Below are positions 1-8,588 of a stretch of DNA of 64,000 nt, in pieces. Each line of letters opens with the position of its first letter. Positions within the stretch are counted from its first letter, which is position 1. The position numbers and the translations under genes were made by a program. This DNA comes from Vreelandella neptunia (GTDB lineage Bacteria > Pseudomonadota > Gammaproteobacteria > Pseudomonadales > Halomonadaceae). Below the pieces are notes generated by a model, which saw only the letters and a list, made by a program, of their open reading frames with translations, ran no database searches and had not been told where the DNA came from. The DNA lies in the NCBI RefSeq assembly GCF_022489065.1, contig NZ_JAKVTW010000001.1:744001-808000 (forward strand). The letters are read 5' to 3'.

Positions 1-381
1 CAAATGAGGGAAAGGCATCGGGCTATTTTGCGCATGATGGCTGCTCGCCAAAATATGCCCATCCAAGCCGGTTAAAAGCACCATGTCAGCGTTTGCGCGG
101 TCACCATGGTTGGCCAGAACGGAGTACAGAGTGTCGGTAGCCTGAGTTGAAACGACGCTTTTGAAACCGAAATCATCGGCGAGAATGGCGACGTTATTGC
201 TTAATTGTTCGCCGCGCGCATCCAGCAACTGCTGCAACACGTTGGCCCCTACCTCTAAACGCTGGGAGCCCTTGGCAAGCACATCGTTTTGGGTAGCGCG
301 TAGAAATGCCACACCGGTGGCCAGTTGGGAGACAATCACCACCGTAAGCAGTACCAGCATCAAGCGCGTTCTAAAGCGCAT
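1..381 (-). CDS. membrane sensor protein, N-terminal part (cache-like domain)
   Basis: The frame is open from an ATG at 379-381 to the window edge (127 codons), so the C-terminus lies outside. An AGAGG ribosome site sits just upstream of the ATG. The N-terminus has a short basic start, one membrane helix (about residues 7-24) and then a periplasmic region with a helical stretch around LQQLLDARGEQLSNNVAIL. It continues into a DGHILAS-type strand, typical of double-cache sensor domains in diguanylate cyclases, phosphodiesterases and chemoreceptors. The output domain cannot be seen. It starts 50 bp after the cupredoxin-like gene on the same strand, so the two are probably co-transcribed. The sensor class is an inference from the fold pattern and from remembered pairings of such cupredoxins with GGDEF/EAL proteins. 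Confidence 0.6.
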   Translation of the reverse strand, partial: MRFRTRLMLVLLTVVIVSQLATGVAFLRATQNDVLAKGSQRLEVGANVLQQLLDARGEQLSNNVAILADDFGFKSVVSTQATDTLYSVLANHGDRANADMVLLTGLDGHILASSHHAQNSPMPFPHL

Positions 382-431
382 AGCGACCTCTAAAAATGGC
401 GGATCAACATCCTGTAAACAGTGCGTTATGC

Positions 432-1124
432 CTAGCTAGCATCTCTAAACCGTTGCTGAAGAGGGGATAGCGTTGGCGCCGGTGGCGGTAGCGCATTCAG
501 TTCTAAACGGACTTCCAGTTGGTCTGTATCGGTAATGACGCCTTCCCACCACACTTGCTGACTGTCATCGAGGCGGGGATGCCATACGCGAACCCGATGC
601 TGACCAGGCGGCAAAGCGGGCAGGGTCAGCGTGCCTTCTACGCCGGTTGATGCGGCGTATGGGGCATTGCTAACCACAATAAATGCCTGCATATGATCGT
701 GGATATTGCATCCCAGCACGACGACCCCCGCCTGATCAAAATGAACGGGCGGGGGTGTTTCCTGTAGATAAAGATTTAAATCAAAGATTTTAGCCGGTGA
801 AAAGGAGTAAACGTGATGGCGTGTGGTGTCCTGGTTGGGAAACGCCACATAACTACCGGTGGGCACCGTTAGCACGTTCGGGTGGAAGGCCGCATCGCGC
901 TGATAGATATTCTGCTCTTGCGGCTGCCTGGCCGCTGCTGAGTTGTAGTAAACCTCTACAACGGCATCTTCAAGCGGTAATCCTTCAGTACTGTTTATGA
1001 TTATCTGTGCAGCGTTAGCGCTGGTACTAAATAGGGAGATCGCCAGTAAACATAACGAAGCGGTGTATTGGCTGATAAACCCCCTATATAGACCATGTTT
1101 TTGTGTTGGCATTGAAATCGGCAT
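432..1124 (-). CDS. secreted cupredoxin-like protein (methylamine utilization protein family)
   Basis: A 230-residue protein with an N-terminal signal peptide (hydrophobic core about residues 20-34, probable cleavage after SANA). The mature part carries a plastocyanin/azurin-like core: FPNQDTTRHHVYSFS supplies a candidate copper-ligand His, and GCNIHDHMQAFIVV supplies candidate Cys, His and Met ligands. This is the usual Cys-His-Met loop of type 1 copper sites. Proteins of this kind are often annotated as methylamine utilization protein although no mau genes are present here. It probably binds copper in the periplasm and may pass a redox or copper signal to the cache sensor encoded 50 bp downstream; that link is inference. 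The start is uncertain: two in-frame ATGs lie 12 bp apart and neither has a strong ribosome site. Confidence 0.7.
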   Translation of the reverse strand: MPISMPTQKHGLYRGFISQYTASLCLLAISLFSTSANAAQIIINSTEGLPLEDAVVEVYYNSAAARQPQEQNIYQRDAAFHPNVLTVPTGSYVAFPNQDTTRHHVYSFSPAKIFDLNLYLQETPPPVHFDQAGVVVLGCNIHDHMQAFIVVSNAPYAASTGVEGTLTLPALPPGQHRVRVWHPRLDDSQQVWWEGVITDTDQLEVRLELNALPPPAPTLSPLQQRFRDAS

Positions 1125-1354
1125 CCCACGTTGAGCTAATAATGTTTGTCATTGACAACGTTTCGCTGACGCTGCGTTGTGCCCAATAGTGAAAGGATTA
1201 TGCAAGAAAGTCATGCTTTTGGCTTAACGGTAAGCCAACACTTGCAAAAAAGAGTAAACAATGGGGAAAGCGGCCCCGATCAGTGGCGCTCTGTTGAAGC
1301 TGTGGTTAAAGTGAATACTGAGAAAACGGTGTTCGATAACTGCGGAGAAGTGAT

Positions 1355-1876
1355 ATGAGCACTCAGGATCAAGTAACTACACTGCTGAAGCAGCGGCGAT
1401 CACGCCGACAGGTATTGGCTAGCCTGGGGTTAGGCGCGGCGGCTTTGTATGTAGCCCCGACGCTGCTGTCGATGGATCAAGCCGAGGCGCGTGACCATGG
1501 GCGCTCTCGCCCTAGCAGGCCTGGCCATCATCGTGGGCATTCGCGTCCAAAGCATTCGCGGCCTAATTTTTCACGCCCCAGTCATTCGCGCCCCAGCCAT
1601 TCACAACCCAATTACTCGCGACCGAACTACTCGCGACCTAGTTATTCTCAACCTAACTATTCTCGACCTAGTTATTCTCAACCTAACTATTCTCGACCTA
1701 ATTATGCTAGGCCAGATTATTCACGGCCTGAGTACTCTCGGCATGGTTATACACGCTCAAATGAACATCGTCAGAAAGGGCATTCGCGCCCTTACGAGCG
1801 AAACGAACGTGCGCGCGGGGAGCGTGATGGTGTGATTGAACTGCGTTTTAGTCGGTTACTGCCGCATCGCTGGTGA
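1355..1876 (+). CDS. Tat-signal pentapeptide-repeat protein of unknown function
   Basis: A 173-residue protein with GGAG eight bases before the ATG. Residues 14-20 (RRSRRQV) followed by a hydrophobic stretch (LASLGLGAAALYVAPTLL) fit a twin-arginine signal, with a likely cleavage region near QAEA (42-45). The mature part is almost wholly low-complexity. From residue 63 to 132 there are 14 consecutive five-residue units of the form S-R/Q-P-N/S/K-Y/H/F, rich in Arg, Ser, Pro, Tyr and Asn. The C-terminus (IELRFSRLLPHRW) is distinct from the repeats. The stop codon lies 8 bp before the ATG of an HPr-kinase-like/PqqD-like protein, so the pair is very likely one operon. A substrate role for that enzyme is inference. 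Nothing here identifies the function. Confidence 0.75.
   Translation: MSTQDQVTTLLKQRRSRRQVLASLGLGAAALYVAPTLLSMDQAEARDHGRSRPSRPGHHRGHSRPKHSRPNFSRPSHSRPSHSQPNYSRPNYSRPSYSQPNYSRPSYSQPNYSRPNYARPDYSRPEYSRHGYTRSNEHRQKGHSRPYERNERARGERDGVIELRFSRLLPHRW
1541..1750 (+). repeat. 15-bp tandem repeat encoding pentapeptides
   Basis: Fourteen in-register 15-bp units inside the Tat-signal protein gene encode S(R/Q)PxY-like pentapeptides. Between about 1636 and 1700 a 30-bp double unit is repeated nearly exactly, which points to recent slippage or unequal exchange. Outer units have drifted (ARPDY, SRPEY, SRHGY). Because the unit is a multiple of three, copy-number change would keep the reading frame. Confidence 0.85.
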
Positions 1877-1884
1877 GGCTTACT

Positions 1885-3096
1885 ATGAAAGCCATATCTG
1901 ACTTTGCACTTCCGGGTATAGGCCCTTGTCTTCGACTGGTCGGTGCCCAGTCTCTATTACCCGTTCTGCAGGCTGCGATGCCTGGCTGGACGCTGACGGA
2001 GTGCCCGCGCCAGACTGCTGAGCCTAAGGTGTGTGTTTGGCAGCAGCAGGAGGGCTTCTGGCAGCAGGCACCTGCACTGCCACCCGGAGGCATGTGGCTT
2101 GAAACATCAGTGAGCACCGCGTGCAGCGTTATTGCGGATATGTCAGGGGCATATTTGCGCCAGCACCCTGACTACATTGGATTGCACTGCGGTGCGGTTG
2201 AGATAGATAGCCAATTAGTCATTTTTCCAGAGTCGCACCGTGCCGGTAAAAGCACGCTTACCTGTGCGTTTGCTGCCGCTGGATATCGCGTATTTGGCGA
2301 TGATGTAGTGGCGCTAACGCCCCAGGGGAAAGGTGTTTCGCTAGGTATCGCGCCACGCTTGCGTTTGCCTCTTCCAACCACTATTGCGGATGAGCTTCAG
2401 GACTTTATTCATCAGCACCGAGGGCCGAGCGATGAGCGGTATGGCTATGTGGCACTGGATGACACCCTGTTGGCCAGTCATGGAGAGCAGAGTCCGGTAA
2501 GCGCCATTATATTGATTGACCGCGATAACAGTGTTGGCAGCCCACAATTTACCTCGCTGCAGCACGGAGAAGGATTGTGGCAACTGTTACAGCAAAACTT
2601 TGCTGATACGCTTTCCGACCAGGAGCTGATTGATAAATTCTGGCCGCTGGTCCAGCGGATGCCCTGTTTCCTACTGCGCTATTCAGATGCTTACGAAGCG
2701 GCCGCGTTTGTAGGGCGCGAGCTAAAAGGGGCGCTTCACGCCCAGCCGTCTACTTACACATCGCCCTCCCAGGCAGCGGCTATGCCTGAGGCAGCGGCGC
2801 TGGATAGAAGCGATCATCGTTATTGGCGAGCACGTCACACGGCGCACGAGTACCCGTTGGGCGATGAGCTATTCGTGATTGTGGAAGAGGGCGGTGCGAT
2901 TCATCGCATGAACGTGACTAGCCGAGCGGCGTGGGCGTTACTACAGCATGAAGCGCTGACGATCGAGGAGTTAAGTCAAACGCTGGTAGCATTTTTTATG
3001 CCCGTCTCGCTTGAGCAAGTACGTAGGGACATGGCCGAACTGATGGGGCAGTTTTTAGCCGTTGGCTTAATCGAGCCTGCTCCTAGCGTCTATTAA
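1885..3096 (+). CDS. HPr-kinase-like P-loop protein fused to a PqqD-like C-terminus
   Basis: About 403 residues from the ATG at 1885, which has GGTGAGG six bases upstream. A GTG at 1873 is also open but lacks a ribosome site. The middle has ESHRAGKSTLTCAF followed by GYRVFGDDVVAL, matching the P-loop and following acidic motif of the HPr kinase/phosphorylase C-terminal domain; the first Gly of the classical Walker A is missing. The last roughly 80 residues (MNVTSRAAWALL, LTIEELSQTL, VRRDMAELMGQFLAVGLIE) resemble PqqD, the small winged-helix chaperone that binds peptide precursors in PQQ and other RiPP pathways. HprK-related proteins paired with PqqD domains occur in peptide-modification systems, so the neighbouring repeat protein is a candidate substrate. 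No radical SAM enzyme, cyclase or protease is nearby. Confidence 0.65.
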   Translation: MKAISDFALPGIGPCLRLVGAQSLLPVLQAAMPGWTLTECPRQTAEPKVCVWQQQEGFWQQAPALPPGGMWLETSVSTACSVIADMSGAYLRQHPDYIGLHCGAVEIDSQLVIFPESHRAGKSTLTCAFAAAGYRVFGDDVVALTPQGKGVSLGIAPRLRLPLPTTIADELQDFIHQHRGPSDERYGYVALDDTLLASHGEQSPVSAIILIDRDNSVGSPQFTSLQHGEGLWQLLQQNFADTLSDQELIDKFWPLVQRMPCFLLRYSDAYEAAAFVGRELKGALHAQPSTYTSPSQAAAMPEAAALDRSDHRYWRARHTAHEYPLGDELFVIVEEGGAIHRMNVTSRAAWALLQHEALTIEELSQTLVAFFMPVSLEQVRRDMAELMGQFLAVGLIEPAPSVY

Positions 3097-3102
3097 CGCG
3101 GC

Positions 3103-3699
3103 CTAAGGCTGGCGCCAAGTGTCTCGCCAGGCATGCATAACGCGTTCTGGGTACCACGTTTCCCCCAAGCTGCCATTATAGCGCGCCAATGCACGGGTAA
3201 AGTCGCCATTCTCAATGGCCAAGTAGTGCGCCAGAATCGTACAGCCATAGCGCAGATTACGCGGCGGGTGAGTTAAATCATCGATCGGTAGCCCCAGCTC
3301 GCTGACCCAAAAAGGCATGATTTGCATTAAGCCGACCGCCCCTGCAGACGAAATAGCGTCTGTTTTAAAAGCGCTCTCTACCTGAATCAAGGCGAGTATT
3401 AAATCCGGTGGTAAGCCTGCCAGTCTGGCTTCTTGATAGATGCGCGTGAGCAGTGTTTGGCGTTGCGTAGCATCATCAACGAAACGCGACAGCGGCGAAT
3501 CCATTTGCATTCGCCACTGCCGTGCAGCCCACTGCTGTTGAGCGGTTTGATGCTGCAGGTTGGCCGTTTCGAGGGTGGGTCGCAGAGCCGGTGGCAGCGG
3601 TTGTGCTGCTAATGGCTGAGCGCTTCCGGGCAGCATCACGCTAAGCGTTACAGCAATGCTTAGCCAGCGTGCCGTCATTGACCACCGCGCAAGATGCAT
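3103..3699 (-). CDS. lytic transglycosylase, SLT domain
   Basis: A soluble lytic transglycosylase-type protein (GH23). The frame is open further upstream into proS, but a start at the ATG at 3699 avoids that overlap, has GAGGGG just before it, and gives a signal peptide (WLSIAVTLSVMLPGSAQ). An ATG at 3678 is an alternative. The catalytic domain occupies the C-terminal half: ALIQVESAF supplies the catalytic Glu, followed by SAGAVGLMQIMP, the LRYGCTILAHYL segment and ALARYNGS, all standard SLT motifs. It should cleave the MurNAc-GlcNAc bond in peptidoglycan in the periplasm. It lies 31 bp downstream of proS on the same strand and may be co-transcribed with it. Confidence 0.85.
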   Translation of the reverse strand: MHLARWSMTARWLSIAVTLSVMLPGSAQPLAAQPLPPALRPTLETANLQHQTAQQQWAARQWRMQMDSPLSRFVDDATQRQTLLTRIYQEARLAGLPPDLILALIQVESAFKTDAISSAGAVGLMQIMPFWVSELGLPIDDLTHPPRNLRYGCTILAHYLAIENGDFTRALARYNGSLGETWYPERVMHAWRDTWRQP

Positions 3700-3730
3700 A
3701 GCCCCTCGCGCGGTGGCAACCTTTGGGGTT

Positions 3731-5449
3731 CTAGCGGGACTTCTCACACAAAAAGTCGATAATTTGATCAGCAGGCACCATCGTTGCTTCGCTATCCCGA
3801 CGGCCTTTGTATTCCAGTTCACCGTTGTCTAAACCACGGTCACCAATCACCAATCGATGAGGCACGCCCATCAGTTCCAGATCGGCAAACTTAACGCCGG
3901 GGCGGGTGTCACGGTCGTCCAGCAGTACGTCTACGCCTGCGGCGGTGAGCGCTTGGTAAAGGCGTTCAGACTCTTCGCGAACACGTTGGGACTTATGCGC
4001 GTTCATTGGCACCAGTGCCACTTGGAACGGTGCAATCGCATTGGGCCAGATAATGCCGGATTCGTCGTGGTTCTGTTCAATGGCGGCGGCGACCACGCGG
4101 GTCACACCGATACCGTAGCAACCCATCCAAGGATGGCTGGTTTTGCCGTTATCACCCAACACGTTGGCATTCATGGCCTGAGAGTACTTTTGGCCAAGCT
4201 GGAAAACGTGACCGACTTCGATGCCGCGTTTGATGGAGAGCGTACCTTGACCATCGGGAGACGGATCACCTTCGACGACATTGCGTAGATCGGCGACTTC
4301 CGGCAGGGCCACATCGCGCTCCCAGTTAATGCCGAAGTAGTGTTTGTCATCCACGTTGGCTCCGGCGCCGAAGTCGCTCATCAGTGCCACGCTACGGTCA
4401 ATGATCACCGGCATCTTAAGGCCGACCGGGCCAAGCGACCCTGGGCCTGCGCCGACGGCCGCGCGGATCTCCTCTTCGCTGGCCATGGTCAACGGTGCGG
4501 CGACGGCGGGCAGGTTTTCTGCTTTAACTTCGTTTAACTCATGGTCACCACGTATCAGTAGCGCGATGAGGCCGCCTTCAGCGGCGTGAACCATCAGCGT
4601 TTTAACGGTTTTTTCAATCGGCAGTTTGAACTGCTCAACCAGTGTCGCAATGGTCTTGGCGTTTGGGGTGTCGACTAAACGCAGCTCTTCGCCTGGCTCT
4701 GCACGGGTCGCCTGGCTGCCGAGCGGGGCGGGCAGCGCCTCGGCTTTTTCCATGTTGGCCGCGTAGTCAGAAGAGTTGGAGAACACGATATCGTCTTCGC
4801 CGGAGTCCGCAAGCACGTGGAATTCGTGGGAGCCGGTGCCGCCGATTGAGCCGTTGTCGGCAATCACGGGGCGAAAGTTAAGCCCTAAACGCGTGAAAAT
4901 ACGCGTGTAGGCATCGTACATATCTTGATAGGTCTGCTTTAGCGAGGCCTCATCCAGGTGGAAGGAGTAGGCGTCCTTCATAATGAACTCGCGCGAGCGC
5001 ATCACCCCAAAGCGAGGGCGAATCTCGTCGCGGAATTTGGTTTGAATCTGGTAGAAATTAACCGGCAGTTGCTTGTAGCTGGCGATCTCTTTACGCACTA
5101 GGTCGGTAATGACCTCTTCGTGGGTCGGGCCAACGCAGTAGTCGCGGTCATGGCGATCTTTTAAACGTAAAAGTTCAGGACCGTACTGCTCCCAACGGCC
5201 AGACTCTTGCCATAGCTCCGCCGGTTGAACAGCAGGCATAAGCACTTCTTGAGCGCCTGCGCGGTTCATCTCTTCACGTACGATGGCTTCTACTTTACGC
5301 AACGTGCGCAGACCAAGTGGCAGCCACGTATAAAGCCCTGACGTTAAACGGCGAATCATACCGGCGCGTAGCATTAGCTGGTGGCTAATGACTTCGGCGT
5401 CGGCCGGAGTCTCTTTGAGTGTGGCAATCAGTAATTGGCTGGCGCGCAT
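3731..5449 (-). CDS. proS: prolyl-tRNA synthetase
   Basis: Bacterial-type ProRS of about 572 residues, charging tRNA-Pro with proline in the cytosol. The N-terminus ([19 protein letters not shown]) aligns from memory with E. coli ProS, which fixes the start at 5449; an ATG four codons upstream (5461) is also open. Class II motifs are visible: motif 2 around [17 protein letters not shown], the GPTHEEVI segment, and motif 3 near GCYGIGVTR. The central region (about residues 220-400) is the editing (INS) domain. The C-terminal anticodon-binding domain has QVALVPM and [20 protein letters not shown]. Length is normal for the family and no key motif is missing. Confidence 0.97.
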   Translation of the reverse strand: MRASQLLIATLKETPADAEVISHQLMLRAGMIRRLTSGLYTWLPLGLRTLRKVEAIVREEMNRAGAQEVLMPAVQPAELWQESGRWEQYGPELLRLKDRHDRDYCVGPTHEEVITDLVRKEIASYKQLPVNFYQIQTKFRDEIRPRFGVMRSREFIMKDAYSFHLDEASLKQTYQDMYDAYTRIFTRLGLNFRPVIADNGSIGGTGSHEFHVLADSGEDDIVFSNSSDYAANMEKAEALPAPLGSQATRAEPGEELRLVDTPNAKTIATLVEQFKLPIEKTVKTLMVHAAEGGLIALLIRGDHELNEVKAENLPAVAAPLTMASEEEIRAAVGAGPGSLGPVGLKMPVIIDRSVALMSDFGAGANVDDKHYFGINWERDVALPEVADLRNVVEGDPSPDGQGTLSIKRGIEVGHVFQLGQKYSQAMNANVLGDNGKTSHPWMGCYGIGVTRVVAAAIEQNHDESGIIWPNAIAPFQVALVPMNAHKSQRVREESERLYQALTAAGVDVLLDDRDTRPGVKFADLELMGVPHRLVIGDRGLDNGELEYKGRRDSEATMVPADQIIDFLCEKSR

Positions 5450-5677
5450 GGGCGTGAGCATTCCTTAGGGTGTTAGCGTTGAATATTGCCATTGTACGGC
5501 CTAGCGGTTAAAGCGGCAAAATAGTGCTTATGGTCAAATCATCTATGCTTTTGATTGGCTGTGCTAAACTAGGCGGGTTTTGGGGCACGATAGTCGCTAA
5601 CAAAGAGCCATTAAAAAAATGCTTCGCCACAATACGTTAAGCCGACTACCGTTACTTTTCTGATTGAGGGAACCTTC

Positions 5678-6112
5678 ATGCATCAAGCAGTTCGTCGCTG
5701 GTTGACAGGCGCCGTGGTTGGCGTTTCCATCGTGTCATTAAGTGGTTGTGGTACGCTTTTTCACCCTGAGCGCAAAGGCCAGTTGAGCGGTGATATTGAT
5801 CCCGTTATTGCCATTGCCAACGGCGTAGGGTTGCTGTTCTTTATTGTCCCTGGGGTGATTGCTTACGCCGTGGATTTCTCTAATGGCACCATCTATCTTC
5901 CGGGCCGTAGTAGCGCCTCGGTAGATGTTCACCACTTAGACGACGCTATGGATGTGGCCTCCCTGGAAAAACTGCTGTCTGAGACAGCCGGTCAACCGGT
6001 GAGTTTAGAGAGCGAGTTGGTCATGATTGAAGAGATGGGCAGCCTGGATGAAGCCCTCGCCATGGTGCGCATGTCAGGTGTGCTGGACGATGAAAAGCTT
6101 TCCGCAATGTAA
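5678..6112 (+). CDS. YceK-like lipoprotein
   Basis: A 144-residue protein with a GAGGGAA ribosome site. The signal peptide ends in a lipobox, LSGC (Cys24), so the mature protein is probably lipid-anchored. The region GTLFHPERKGQLSGDIDPVIAIANGVGLLFFIVPGVIAYAVD has one hydrophobic helix followed by DFSNGTIYLP, the pattern of small YceK/DUF1375-type lipoproteins. The C-terminal 60 residues are acidic and helical. A strong terminator follows at 6134, so the gene is probably monocistronic. Function unknown. Confidence 0.7.
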   Translation: MHQAVRRWLTGAVVGVSIVSLSGCGTLFHPERKGQLSGDIDPVIAIANGVGLLFFIVPGVIAYAVDFSNGTIYLPGRSSASVDVHHLDDAMDVASLEKLLSETAGQPVSLESELVMIEEMGSLDEALAMVRMSGVLDDEKLSAM

Positions 6113-6133
6113 CGGTTACCGTTCATCGCTAAC

Positions 6134-6167
6134 ACCCAGCCCGGCTTTTGCCGGGCTGGGTTTTTTT
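6134..6167 (+). terminator. rho-independent terminator after lipoprotein gene
   Basis: A perfect 10-bp GC-rich stem (CCCAGCCCGG paired with CCGGGCTGGG) is followed by seven T residues on the plus strand. It ends the lipoprotein transcript just before the convergent amidase gene. Confidence 0.9.
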
Positions 6168-6181
6168 ATGCTGCTTATACG

Positions 6182-7597
6182 CTACGCATACTGGGCCGGG
6201 TTGGGAACGCTGGGGAAGCGCGGCGGATGCGCTTCCATGTAGGCGTGGCAGGCGCGCAGAACGCGGACATCATCAAACTTACCGCCTGCTAGCTGGAAGC
6301 CGACCGGCAAGCCGTTATCGGTAAATCCGCAGGGCACCGATGCCGCCGGCTGTTGGCTAAGGTTAAACGGGTAGCTAAAGGCCGCCCACTCTTCCCAGTC
6401 CTGCATGTCGCTACCTGGGGGGACTTCATGGTTAATTTCAAAGGGTTGTATCGCTACTGAAGGCGTCATCAGCAAATGATACTCTTGGTTGAAATACTCC
6501 AACTGCAGCGTCAATTCCGCACGATCTGCTAAGGCTCGAAATAGTTCGACGGCTTTCCAGGGTTCGGCTTCGCGGGCATTGGCGACCAAGCCCGGGTCTA
6601 GAAGAGTGCGCTGATGCTGATCCATTTGTGACCACTGCTCTAAAGAGGCGGTAAACCACAGCTTGCGAAAGGTGTCGAGCGGCGACGAGAAGCCGGGATT
6701 TACCTCGACTATTTCAGCCCCTAACGCCTCTAACCGGCCCGCCGCTTCACGCACGCGCTCGGCTACCTGCGGGTCGACATTGGCATAGCCAAGGTCGGCA
6801 GAGAAGCCAATCCGCAGCCCGGCTAAGCCTTTATCTAAATCCACTCCCCAGCAATCAGGCTGCCCGCGTGTGGCGTAGGGGTCGCGGTAATCGTAGCGGC
6901 CAATAACGTTCAGCATGCTCACTGCATCGCGTACGGTGCGTGTTAGTGGCCCCAGGTGTGAAAGGCTAGGCTCTTTAGCGGGCGGCCACTGTGGTGTCCA
7001 ACCGTAGGTGGGCTTAAAACCAAACACCCCGGTAAACGCAGCGGGAATGCGTATGGAGCCGCCCGAGTCGCCACCCTGATGCAGTACGCCCATATTGAGC
7101 GCTGCGGCCACGGCGGCGCCACCGGAAGAGCCGCCGGGAGTTAAACGGGTATCCCAGGGATTAGCGGTGGCGCCAAAGATGCGGTTGTCGGTAACGGCTT
7201 TCCAGCCAAACTCAGGCGTGTTGGTTTTGCCCAGAATGACCGCACCGGCTTCGCGCAACATACGCGCAGGGGGCGCATCGGTATCGCATAACTCTTTTGA
7301 CGAGGTCAGTGAGCCTTCCCGGCAGGGCATGCCAGCCACTTGAGTCAGGTCTTTTAGTGATACCGGCACCCCATCAATGGGGCTTAGCGGTTTGCCTTGC
7401 CCCCAGCGCCGAGCGGAGGCTTTCGCCGCTGACTCTGCGCCTTCAGCGTCCACATGCACATAAGCATTAACGTCTGGGTTAAAGCGCTCAATTCGGTCAA
7501 GGGCCGCGCGGGTCACTTCTAGCGGGGAGGCTTCTCTATTTTTAAACAAGCGGGCCAAGGTCTGGGCATCCAAACTGCCGAGATCGGTATCGCTCAT
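6182..7597 (-). CDS. amidase signature family protein
   Basis: A 471-residue amidase with an AAGGAGTG ribosome site. The Ser-cisSer-Lys triad is visible: Lys82 in VPVSLKDL, the cis-Ser in GGSSGGAAVA (about 157) and the nucleophile in GDSGGSIRIP (about 181). These enzymes hydrolyse carboxamides. GatA belongs to the same family, but no gatB or gatC is nearby and the sequence is a stand-alone amidase, so a role in tRNA-Gln amidation is unlikely. There is no signal peptide, so it should be cytosolic. The substrate cannot be inferred. It is transcribed in the same direction as nfo and the phosphodiesterase, with an 87-bp gap. Confidence 0.88.
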   Translation of the reverse strand: MSDTDLGSLDAQTLARLFKNREASPLEVTRAALDRIERFNPDVNAYVHVDAEGAESAAKASARRWGQGKPLSPIDGVPVSLKDLTQVAGMPCREGSLTSSKELCDTDAPPARMLREAGAVILGKTNTPEFGWKAVTDNRIFGATANPWDTRLTPGGSSGGAAVAAALNMGVLHQGGDSGGSIRIPAAFTGVFGFKPTYGWTPQWPPAKEPSLSHLGPLTRTVRDAVSMLNVIGRYDYRDPYATRGQPDCWGVDLDKGLAGLRIGFSADLGYANVDPQVAERVREAAGRLEALGAEIVEVNPGFSSPLDTFRKLWFTASLEQWSQMDQHQRTLLDPGLVANAREAEPWKAVELFRALADRAELTLQLEYFNQEYHLLMTPSVAIQPFEINHEVPPGSDMQDWEEWAAFSYPFNLSQQPAASVPCGFTDNGLPVGFQLAGGKFDDVRVLRACHAYMEAHPPRFPSVPNPAQYA

Positions 7598-7684
7598 TAC
7601 ACACTCCTTACGTCGGCTGGGCTTGGGTTAAGGAGCTTAAGGGTAGGCAAGCAATGCCCGACGTGCAAAACAATGCATCGCGGA

Positions 7685-8542
7685 TTATTTGCCTTTTGCT
7701 GCGTGAGCCTGAGCGCGGAGCCAGTTAATCTCCTCCGCCCATATCTCGGGTTCGACGGTCTCCAGTATCATCGGAATGCCGTTAATGCGCCTATCTTGCA
7801 TGATCGTTGTGAAAGCGGGCAGGCCGATGTTGCCTTTACCCAGGCTGTGGTGGCGGTCCACTCGGCTGGCAAAATTGCTCTTCGCATCGTTTAAGTGCAT
7901 GCCGCGCAGGTACTCAAAGCCCACCACGCTGCCGAGCTCATCCAGCGTTGCTTGGGTGGCCTCGGCACTGCGCAGATCATAGCCCGCCGCAAAGGCGTGA
8001 CAGGTATCAATGCATACGCCCACGCGGGTTTTGTCATCCACATGCGCGATGATTTCAGCTAAATGTTCGAAGCGCCAGCCCAGGTTGGTGCCTTGCCCGG
8101 CAGTGTTTTCAATCACGGCGGTCACCCCCTTGGTCTGCGTCAGCGCTTCATTAACCGATTCAGCAATGCGCTTTAGGCAGTCGCTTTCGCTGATTTTGTT
8201 CAAGTGGCTGCCAGGGTGGAAATTAAGCAGCGTCAAGCCAAGCTGCTCGCAGCGCTGCATTTCATCTAAAAAAGCGTCACGGGATTTAGCAAGGCCTTCC
8301 TGCTCGGGATGGCCAAGATTAATCAGGTAGCTGTCATGAGGTAAAATTTGCTCAGGAGCAAAATGGTGCTCAGCACAGGCGTCACGAAACGCTTTAATCG
8401 CCTCGTCGGTGAGTGGTTTGCCTTGCCACTGGCGCTGATTCTTGGTGAATAGCGCAAAGGCATCAGCACCGATCTCCACCGCCCGATGAACGGCTTGATC
8501 AGCACCGCCAGCAGCGCTTACATGGGCTCCAAGGTACTTCAC
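7685..8542 (-). CDS. nfo: deoxyribonuclease IV (AP endonuclease)
   Basis: A 285-residue endonuclease IV, which nicks DNA 5' to abasic sites and trims 3' blocking groups in base-excision repair. The N-terminus [13 protein letters not shown] is characteristic. The metal-binding motifs are present: [49 protein letters not shown] and [25 protein letters not shown]. These supply the His, Glu and Asp ligands of the trinuclear zinc site. The start is a GTG at 8542 with GGAGT upstream. Length matches the family. Confidence 0.97.
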   Translation of the reverse strand: MKYLGAHVSAAGGADQAVHRAVEIGADAFALFTKNQRQWQGKPLTDEAIKAFRDACAEHHFAPEQILPHDSYLINLGHPEQEGLAKSRDAFLDEMQRCEQLGLTLLNFHPGSHLNKISESDCLKRIAESVNEALTQTKGVTAVIENTAGQGTNLGWRFEHLAEIIAHVDDKTRVGVCIDTCHAFAAGYDLRSAEATQATLDELGSVVGFEYLRGMHLNDAKSNFASRVDRHHSLGKGNIGLPAFTTIMQDRRINGIPMILETVEPEIWAEEINWLRAQAHAAKGK

Positions 8543-8588
8543 GATTGACTCCTTGTCAGTATCTGAACTTATTACCTAGCCGAACTGA

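Noticed and set aside
1541-1750. Possible CRISPR array because of regular short repeats
   Set aside because: Units are contiguous without spacers, in frame and coding, and no cas genes are present.
1491-1835. A 114-codon overlapping frame within the repeat protein gene with repetitive Ile/Leu/Asn sequence
   Set aside because: It arises because the 15-bp repeat is open in a second frame. It has no ribosome site and lies fully inside the better supported Tat-signal gene.
3700-3822. Longer N-terminus of the lytic transglycosylase overlapping proS
   Set aside because: The extra residues are not signal-peptide-like and overlap proS; the start at 3699 gives a signal peptide and a ribosome site.
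3857-4881. Several open frames antisense to proS
   Set aside because: High GC and codon bias of proS produce open antisense frames; none has start signals or recognisable domains.
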